Below are positions 57,120 through 64,000 of a DNA stretch of 64,000 nucleotides, in pieces. Numbering within the stretch: the first letter of the stretch is position 1; each line of letters starts with the position of its first letter. Position numbers and translations under genes: made by a program. The stretch comes from Siphonodentalium dalli (lineage: Eukaryota > Mollusca > Scaphopoda > Gadilida > Siphonodentaliidae). The notes beneath the pieces are model-generated. The model did no database searches. It had not been told where the DNA came from and saw nothing but the letters and a program-made list of their open reading frames with translations. Location of the stretch: the NCBI GenBank assembly GCA_032622095.1, contig CP136062.1, positions 163,798,875 to 163,862,874 on the forward strand, given 5' to 3'.

Positions 57120-57545
57120 TAAATCTCTTATCTCCGCCCCTATTTGAACAAACGTGAATCCCCATCTATGAGATCCATTCATTTGGTAATTTCAGACATT
57201 AGATTTTAAGAGTTGAACTGAACTGATTTTCCTAAAATGACCCCAAATCTGAAAAAAATCTAAACCCCAGTCACCGAAGGACCATCCATACCAAACATAA
57301 TCTAAATAGTCCAGATGGTTCTTGAGAAGAAATTGTTTTAAGAATTACTATGGAAGGAAAGAGTTATGGCCCTGACTTCTCACCTATTTGACCTGATGAA
57401 CTCATTTGAACAAATCTGAATGTGAGTCACCTGGGGAACATCCACACCTAAATATATAAACCCATTTGGTCTTTAATATGTATCTGGAGAAGAAAACAAT
57501 TGATGGACGGATAGAGACATAATGACAGATGGATGGATGGGAGAA
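57120..57545 (+). mobile_element. Pearl-like tandem array 2
   Basis: About two units (AACCCCAGTCACCGAAGGAC near 57262, GTGAGTCACCTGGGGAACAT near 57421), ending in GATGGACGGATAGAGAC and GATGGATGGATGGG words. The 3' end is eroded. Confidence 0.7.
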
Positions 57546-57679
57546 CAGTCTGACATAGAGATTGACAAATTCAATCCAATATACCCCCCCAAGTTTTCTT
57601 AGCAAAATCAGGCTATAATGAGTTCAACTGGATACTGGTGGTTAAGAACATAATATTCGAACAGACAAGCCTGAACATA

Positions 57680-58095
57680 GTGTCTGACATTTGCAGAATG
57701 AGGTCCACAAAGGGTGAATTTAATAGCACAATCCTGCAATGCGGGCTAGCATCACCAAATTCACCCTCTGGGGACCTCATTCTGTGTAGGCCTCAACTGC
57801 TATGGGAGACATAGCATTAGATTGAAGTTCTCCAGTTAAAATTGGTGATGTGCACCCATTGGGCACCTCAATTATGCATTTTATATTCACAAATTAGGGG
57901 ATATAGAAACTAAACAGAAGGGCTAAAGTAAGTAAAAATGTCAATTTGAGTGCCTATATACTTCCCAGAAGATGAGGCCTAAGCAGAATGAGGACCCTGG
58001 CTAGTGTATTTGGTGATGCTAAATTGCTGTGCAGGGTAGCATAACTAAATTCACCCTCTGGGGACCTCATTCTGCAAATGCCAGATAGAAGACAA
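57680..58095. repeat. Hairpin repeat family, two adjacent copies
   Basis: At 57687-57787, TTGCAGAATGAGGTCCACAA faces CTCTGGGGACCTCATTCTG. At 57970-58080, AAGCAGAATGAGGACCC faces CTCTGGGGACCTCATTCTGC. A unit TTGGTGATG-CACCCATTG-GCACCTCAATTATGC at 57842-57890 lies between them and is repeated at 58.36 and 58.48 kb. Confidence 0.8.
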
Positions 58096-58204
58096 ATTTA
58101 ATCCAATATATACCCCCCCCCATTTTTCTTTGAATATTAGTCGTATGATTTCATCTGGATAAGTGGTGATTAAAACAATAATATGAAATGGCCAAACCTG
58201 AATT

Positions 58205-58305
58205 TAGTATGTCTGACATTTGCAGAATTAGGTCCCAAAAATGTGGATTTAATGACAATATTCTGTAAGGCAGGCTAGCATCACCAAATTCATCCTCAAT
58301 CTTAT
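58205..58305. repeat. Hairpin repeat family, truncated copy
   Basis: TTGCAGAATTAGGTCCC on the left and GCATCACCAAATTCATCCTC on the right. The terminal arm is lost on the right. Confidence 0.7.
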
Positions 58306-58340
58306 TAGGCCTCAATGGCCAATAAAACCAAGGAACAGAT

Positions 58341-58580
58341 TGAAGTCCTACAGTTGAAGTTGGTGATACACACCCATTGAGCACCTCAATTATGCATTTT
58401 ATCTTCTGCAAATTAGGGGGACATTGAAACTGAACAGGTGGGAAAAAGTGACTAAATCAATGAAGTCCTACAGTTGAAGTTGGTGATACACACCCATTGA
58501 GCACCTCAATTATGCATTTTATCTTCTGCAAATTAGGGGCACATTGAAACTGAACAGGTGGAAAAAGTGACTAAATCAAA
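58341..58580 (+). repeat. 120-bp tandem duplication, near identical
   Basis: TGAAGTCCTACAGTTGAAGT starts at 58341 and 58461. The two 120-bp copies differ at only a few positions, so this is much younger than its surroundings. Confidence 0.95.
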
Positions 58581-58604
58581 CTGTCAATTTGATACTTACG
58601 ATAC

Positions 58605-58740
58605 TTCACAGAAGATGAGGACTAAGCAGAATTAGGTCCCTGGTGGGTGTATTTGATGATGCTAGCATGCTGTATGGGGTAGCAACACTAAATTCACCAT
58701 CTGGGGACCTCACTATGTAAATGTCAGACACACTATTTCC
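58605..58740. repeat. Hairpin repeat family copy
   Basis: GAAGATGAGGACTAAGCAGA and TTAGGTCCC face CACCATCTGGGGACCTCA, then ATGTCAGACACACTAT. Confidence 0.75.
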
Positions 58741-58996
58741 AGACTTGAAGAAATCAAAGCCATTCACAGTATCATTGAATGTCAGTCATCACCTAACAAT
58801 GGAAGCACCAGTTTGTTGTTAAATTGCTACAGATATGTTTAGATTAGAATAATACATGTCATCTGGCCAGTTTATATAATTAATGACCTGTATCTTTACA
58901 GATATATATGCCTCTGTGGTGAGAAGAGGTATTAAATTGAGAGGTGATATGGCTTGGAAGGGATGTTGGTTGATGGCAGGGTTGGGCCTGGGCCAT

Positions 58997-59022
58997 GTGG
59001 GAGGGGGTGGGTGGGGGAGGGT
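58997..59022 (+). other. Potential G-quadruplex
   Basis: Four or more runs of three to five G separated by single bases (GGGAGGGGGTGGGTGGGGG). Confidence 0.7.
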
Positions 59023-59129
59023 GGAATGTTTCCATAATTTCATTAAAGAGTAAAGTTTCATAACTCTGCAGATGTTATATATAATGGTGTCACTTCTTTT
59101 CAAATTTTAAAACATGTTTAAAAAAAAAT

Positions 59130-59265
59130 TGTCCCAGAAGATGAGGCCTAAGCAGAATAAGGTAATTGAGGGTGTATTTGGTGATGCTAGCCTGCTGTAT
59201 GGGGTAGCAACACTAAATTCACCATCTGGGGACTTCATTCTGCAAATGTCAGACACACTATGTCC
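59130..59265. repeat. Hairpin repeat family copy
   Basis: GAAGATGAGGCCTAAGCAGA and TTTGGTGATGCTAGC face CACCATCTGGGGACTTCATT and CTGCAAATGTCAGACACACT. Confidence 0.75.
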
Positions 59266-59759
59266 AGGCTTGGAGAAATGAACAATGGACTATTCCTTGT
59301 AGACTCTGGTAGAATAGTTGTTCAGCTAATGTCATGTCTTGTAATGACAGATGGTAAACTGGTCTGAAGCAAGCAGTATCGGGTGACCACACTCTGATAA
59401 ATTGGCTTTTTCAATAATACAGGCTTCAGTGTTCTCTTAAAAATTAATAGTGCATAGCAAAGAGGTGTGAATTATAAAGGGCCATAACTCTGTTAAAATA
59501 TATCGGATCAAACCCATATTTTAACTTGATCTGTATATAAGTGTCAAAAATTCATATACCAAATTTGGTGTTGATCAGATGAAAAATGTTTGAGTAATCC
59601 TGTCTTGAATGAATTCCATATCAAAACAAGAGTGGAAGGGGTTAAATAAACAATACCAAAATCCATACAGATGAAGAACATACTAAGAAACATCTAGGTA
59701 AGAAATATGAGGCTGTGATGTGTCCTAAACAAAATTAAAGGTCAAAATGCAAACATTAA
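59266..59759. other. Unassigned sequence, repeat-like
   Basis: GGGCCATAACTCTGTTAAAA and CATATACCAAATTTGGTG near 59480-59570 resemble single tandem-core units of mollusc repeats. No gene. Confidence 0.5.
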
Positions 59760-60308
59760 TTTTTTTGTTTTTAAAGTTATGTCCCTGGCTCTGCCCCTAT
59801 TTGACCCAGTGACCCCATTTGAACAAATCTGAACCCCAGTCACCAAAGGTATCTCTGTACCAAATATAAGCTAAATCGGCCAAATATTTTTTTAGAAGAA
59901 GTCATTGTAAGAATTACTATGAGCTATGGCCCTGGTTTCTCAACTAATTGACCGGGTGACCTCATTTGAACAAATCTGAACACCAGTGTCCCAAGGACCC
60001 TCCATACCAAATATTAGCTAAAGCGGCCCAATGGTTCTGAACAAGAAGTCGTTGTAAGAATTACTATGGAGGAATAGAGTTATGGCCCTGGCTTCGCAAC
60101 TATTTGACCCAGTGACCTCATTTGAACAAATCTGAATGAGAGTCACATAGGGAACATCCACACCAAATACCAATTCGGTATGATGGTTTCAGAGGAGAAG
60201 ATGTTCAAAGAATTGTTGATGGATGGACGGACGGACGGACGGACGGACGACGGACGAGGAGTGATGACTATAGCTCCACCGGAGACTTCGTCTCAGGTGA
60301 GCTAAAAA
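59760..60308 (+). mobile_element. Pearl-like tandem array 3, with intact 3' hairpin
   Basis: Three ~150-bp units (AACCCCAGTCACCAAAGG, AACACCAGTGTCCCAAGGAC, GAATGAGAGTCACATAGGGA), then a GGACGGACGGACGGACGG run, then GAGGAGTGATGACTATAGCT. The 3' end folds: AGCTC-CACC pairs with GGTG-AGCT and GAGAC with GTCTC. A hairpin close to the 3' end is a Helitron/HINE trait. Confidence 0.85.
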
Positions 60309-60403
60309 GCACTTCCGAACTTCCTATACCTGGTACTGTTAAGAGAGGATGTGGTATTAAATTAAGATGGCGCACAAGTCAGCCATGAATGCAGAATGAA
60401 GCA

Positions 60404-60547
60404 ATAACATGATTTTCAAGGGTGTTATGGTTCAGTAACGGCCCGACAGAAATGATTAACAGCCCAAGCGAGGGCCTATTAGCGGCTGTTAATCATCACG
60501 GGAGGGCCGGTACTGAACCATAACGCCCTTGAAAATTATGTTATTAC
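60404..60547. repeat. 60-bp inverted repeat with 20-base loop
   Basis: AATAACATGATTTTCAAGGG, TGTTATGGTTCAGTA, CGGCCC and ATGATTAACAGCC face GGCTGTTAATCAT, GGGCCG, TACTGAACCATAACGCCCTT and GAAAATTATGTTATT. Possibly one subterminal end of an element that continues to about 61150. Confidence 0.85.
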
Positions 60548-61022
60548 TATTATTATCACAGGGCCGTTAATGACTTCATAACATTTCACTGGGCCGTTAA
60601 TGACTTCATGACATTGTTTATTTAAATTAAAGTCCAATATATAGGCCTCTTTTCCAGCAAATCTAGTTCATTATCATTTAGTTCGCTCAATTGCCACATT
60701 TTGAGAATTTTGACAGATCGATCGGTCGTCTGTTATTGTTTACATTCTTCCTAATCACGTGACATTTGATTGCATCGAATATAGGTGATAAATCAACCAA
60801 GTATTGAGGACGATTTGCGAAAATTAAGACATTAGCATATCAAAATAACTATGTATACTAACCTTTGGGGTAATAATCCTTCGAAAAACAGGAATTATCC
60901 GACTGTAAATTAGTGGAAAACATGAGTAAATTAGTGATAATCTGTTCCCATTTTTCGTTAGCGATTTGCCTAAAACGGAAGCGCAAATTGAGAAGGGAGG
61001 TAATTCTGCTGCGCATATTTTC

Positions 61023-61078
61023 TGCGGGCCGCGGGCCGTTATTGAAAAGCACGATCCAATATCGGCCCGCAGCCCGCA
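61023..61078. repeat. GC-rich 16-bp hairpin
   Basis: TGCGGGCCGCGGGCCG (61023-61038) faces CGGCCCGCAGCCCGCA (61063-61078) with one mismatch, in otherwise AT-rich DNA. Confidence 0.8.
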
Positions 61079-61150
61079 CAAATGCCGAGTGTTACGTCAT
61101 TTCGAACGCCCGGTATAACAGTGCTAATGGCATAGAGAACGCCCTATAAA

Positions 61151-62473
61151 GTGATAAATAATGTACATTAGAATAGGGTGTCTCCATGGTGATAATGTAA
61201 ACATTGTCAATTGTGATTGATGAATGAATCTTGCACAATCAATGCAAGCTAGATTGAGAATAAAGGTCAGATAATTACAGCACTCAAATAATAATAAATA
61301 ACGATTTGTCTTGAATTATCGACCTATATACAATTAACAAGCAGAGTTGTGAGCAATATGAGAGAAAACTGATGCAATGCCAGGTTCTACGCTGGCCCAA
61401 TATTTACTTTGTTAAATCTAGTAGCAGCATGGACCCTGGCCAGAACGGAATCTTTAAGAAATGTTGTATAGTTTTATAGACACAAAATATAAATAAACCA
61501 CAAAGTCTATTCTTTAGGGCAGGGGTGGAGGGGGTGGTTGCAAAATAAATCCAGGATACATTAAGGTCAGGGTTCGGAGCCCCGATCTCAGATTTTTCCA
61601 ATGCCATGTAAATTATGTTCCAAATCCATGTTTCAAGACAAATTATGACTACTAAAATGATTTTCAGGCTAAAAAATTGGACCAAAATAGAGCATTATAA
61701 TCAAGAAAATGGGGCACCTAGTTTCAATATTTACTCAATATTTTTTTTCTTTTATAACACGATATCATGGGATGGGTCCCGCTTCTTAAAAGAAAAAAAT
61801 TGCACTGAAAACAAATGTAATTCCATCAGACCTCACAGGTTTTCATTGTTCACTTAGACCCTCAATTATCCCTGTGATGCCAATATCATCTCATTTAATT
61901 CTTCTGTTGGTTTAAATGGTATATATGAATATTGAAAGATATACAGATTTCTTATAATTGTATGGTGTTCATCTTCTGGCTGATGAGACATAGTCACCTT
62001 GAATTTCTGGGACCTACCAATATAACGAAAAGCTAAGTAATTGAATGTAACATGCCAATTATTACAAAACAAGTATTCACTGGGGCGGTGGGTACCAAAA
62101 ATTAAAAAAATATTATAATTTCAACCTTGTATATGTGGTAACTATTAATGAAGATTGGACAAGATCTTTGTTTTTCAAATTCCCTTGCAAACAAAACTGT
62201 GTTACGATTATTTAATGCGGCCGAATCATTAACAATGTTTAGCGCGACGCACATATTTCTCATAATTTTATATGCGGCACAACGGGTTAAATTTAAATCG
62301 AGTGCTGATAGGCCAGCAGTCTTTAGATTAAAATGAGCTGTTTTTGTGTCATGAATGTGGCAAATATATCTGATTTTCAGTGATACCTTGTTTAACGTTA
62401 TGAATCGTTTATATTCAATAAAATTTAAGCTACAATACTGCACTTTCGATGCTGTTATTCTACCAACTTTAGT
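61151..62473. other. Unassigned AT-rich sequence
   Basis: Open frames of 60-113 codons lie on both strands without any family signal. No repeat copy was found in the window. Confidence 0.5.
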
Positions 62474-62894
62474 TTAACTCTTTACTCCCCATAAGCGTCC
62501 CTGGACGCTTTAAATGCACTATTTCCCTGTAAGCGCATGTGGACGCCTCGCAACATATCCTTAGAAGCGCATAAGAGCGCGTTACCATACTTCCCCACAA
62601 GCGCCATAGAGCGCCACACCAGGCCCAGACTGTACTAATGAGTTCGCCCATATGCCCCCTGCTAGTTTCTAATCGAGACCACCCGGTTAAGTCAACTCGT
62701 TATTTGCCTATGTAATAACAATAAACGTGGCACCGTGGGCATCGCGCGACACATGCTGTGTTATTTGGGGTTTATATTGGGGACATACATCAGTGGTACC
62801 ATTCTAAGTATTTACGAACAACATGGCGGCAACATTTTCGAAACAGCAAGTGATCGACATGTTAATGGGAGATTCAAACTATCCAACTATATGA
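62474..62894 (+). mobile_element. piggyBac-like 5' end with truncated transposase start
   Basis: Starts at a TTAA (62474-62477) followed by CTCTTTACTCCCC, then repeated AAGCG...GGACGC words (AAGCGTCCCTGGACGCTT, AAGCGCATGTGGACGCC, AAGCGCATAAGAGCGC). A small ORF at 62823-62894 then reads MAATFSKQQVIDMLMGDS before a stop. TTAA plus CCCTTT-like ends and an N-terminus of that style suggest piggyBac. Everything after the first ~20 codons is missing. Confidence 0.4.
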
Positions 62895-62977
62895 ATTGTT
62901 CACGCAACACATTTCATGATATAATTTCAAATTTGGTGAATTGCACAATTTGACTCAGTTATAATTTCAAACCAAAG

Positions 62978-63945
62978 AATTGTCGACACCACCCGGTCAA
63001 ATGGTCATGCTAATGCAGTTGGGTCCTGCTGAATTTATATGATGCGGTTAGGGCAAACTTTTGTTGTTAACAAAAATTACCGTTATTTTTTTTTTAATTT
63101 GTCTCAATCGCGGTGTTCCGATAATCTGAAAATCCATTATGCGTATCAAATTATAACATTCAAAAACAAATTTATTGCGAAATATTTTTAAAGATACGGG
63201 CGGTGTTCGCGGTGGGTATGGTGTTAAAATATTCATCTCCTTGAAAAACCACCATAAACAGAAGGAATAGTAAAATAGAGACAGACTTTGTTCTTATGCC
63301 AATCAGAAATATGGCATAAACAGTATGTTATTGCTAATTTGTTCCTCTTTGTTATGTAAACAAAAGCAATCTGGATATGGTATACATAAAGCGCGTTATT
63401 TTCCTGATATGGAAATAATAAAGAGTGTTTATATCATTTTTGTATGAATAACCAATAGAATTTCGGTCTGTTATGTTATTTACGTACACCATTGTACGTC
63501 TTGGCGACAATACACTATTTACGCGCTGATTTTGTTTGGCATATGAGTGGAACTGTATATACATGTATGTTGACGTTCATTCTGTTGATGGCGATTTGAA
63601 CAAATATATATATTTCTGCAACGGATACTGCCCGTGACTTTAATAATGGTTGCATTAGTTGAAAATCTACTATAATCAAGATCGCTATTTTCGTCGTTTT
63701 AGAAAAACCAGCGGCAGTTATTAGTATATTTTTCAAAAATATATATGTTCTTGAATGTTTTTTGTGTGGATCAAATCGCTCTAGTTATCCAATCACCGTG
63801 AAAATTACAACTTTAGAAAAATAACGGTACTTTTTCGTAACGGAATCAGTTTGCCCTACCCGCAACATAGCAATTCAACATGACCACCGGCATCATAGCA
63901 TATTAGCATGATCACTTGACCAGGGGTAGACACACGACAGCTCAG
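62978..63945. mobile_element. ~970-bp inverted-repeat element
   Basis: Left end GGTCAAATGGTCATGCTAAT (from about 62996) with inner GCGGTTAGGGCAAACTT; right end, minus strand, GGTCAAGTGATCATGCTAAT with inner GCGGGTAGGGCAAACTG. The arms are ~85-100 bp with indels. The interior from 63185 to 63700 is the second copy of the 40.2-kb repeat. No clear target duplication was found. Confidence 0.65.
63185..63700 (+). repeat. Dispersed repeat, copy 2 (paired with 40150-40720)
   Basis: Ordered matches to 40.2-40.7 kb: GCGGTGGGTATGG, ATATGGCATAAACAGTATGT, GTTATGTAAACAAAAGCA, ATAAAGAGTGTTTATATC, GAGTGGAACTGTAT. Confidence 0.8.
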
Positions 63946-64000
63946 CTACAGTTATGTATTATTGTTTCAAACAGCTGAACATCAAATGGCTGGTGTTACA

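Noticed and set aside
62102-62443. 113-residue minus-strand ORF
   Set aside because: AT-rich open frame overlapped by a plus-strand frame, with no recognisable motif.

Overview
This window looks like repeat-dense nuclear DNA of a marine or freshwater mollusc, most likely a bivalve. I infer this from AT-rich sequence, the absence of bacterial-style operons, animal-type LINE retrotransposons, and above all the arrays ending in GACG or CAGA microsatellites plus an AGCT...AGCT terminal hairpin, which resemble the pearl/Helitron-type elements described from bivalves. I see no intact host gene, no tRNA or rRNA gene and no CRISPR array. Almost everything that can be explained is transposon, transposon relic or satellite.

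Layout. 1-3215: decayed LINE (endonuclease, reverse transcriptase, C-terminal zinc-like domain, 3' tail), cut by the window edge. 3.7-6.2 kb: small duplications, a GTAATC-rich hAT-like element and low-complexity DNA. 6.55-9.56 kb: copy 1 of a large Helitron/pearl-like repeat with a ~140-bp tandem core. 10.4-12.5 kb: short inverted repeats and a second 3' tail of the first LINE type. 12.67-13.92 kb: a palindromic unit whose two arms each carry a related small ORF, a 3' stem-loop and an AATAAA signal. 14.0-14.95 kb: CT-rich ~250-bp units. 14.96-28.03 kb: a ~160-bp satellite in two opposed blocks, with higher-order repeats and a 926-bp DNA transposon inside. 28.03-30.26 kb: a ~157-bp repeat, then an ~83-bp satellite, also in two opposed blocks and also carrying a transposon (323 bp, 9-bp target duplication).

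30.7-31.8 kb: a dispersed repeat with an odd, GC-richer ORF. 32.3-39.4 kb: a second, nearly full-length LINE (PHD-type ORF1, endonuclease, reverse transcriptase), broken by point lesions and split by a 1.43-kb CACTA-like element. 40-43.8 kb: dispersed repeats. 43.8-47.76 kb: copy 2 of the Helitron/pearl-like repeat, interrupted by a 1.27-kb hAT-like element with a perfect 8-bp target duplication. 47.9-49.9 kb: nested MITEs, some provable from an empty-site paralogue. 50.0-52.0 kb: an inverted dispersed repeat, a Penelope-like foldback and a minus-strand LINE fragment. 55.2-60.5 kb: a cluster of hairpin repeats interleaved with three more pearl-like arrays. 62.5-63.9 kb: a piggyBac-like 5' relic and an inverted-repeat element related to 40.2 kb.

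The elements do not form a functional pathway. Their value is the nesting record: several insertions can be dated relative to one another, and several palindromic structures deserve a second look. Superfamily names rest on termini and target duplications read by eye; no database search was possible.
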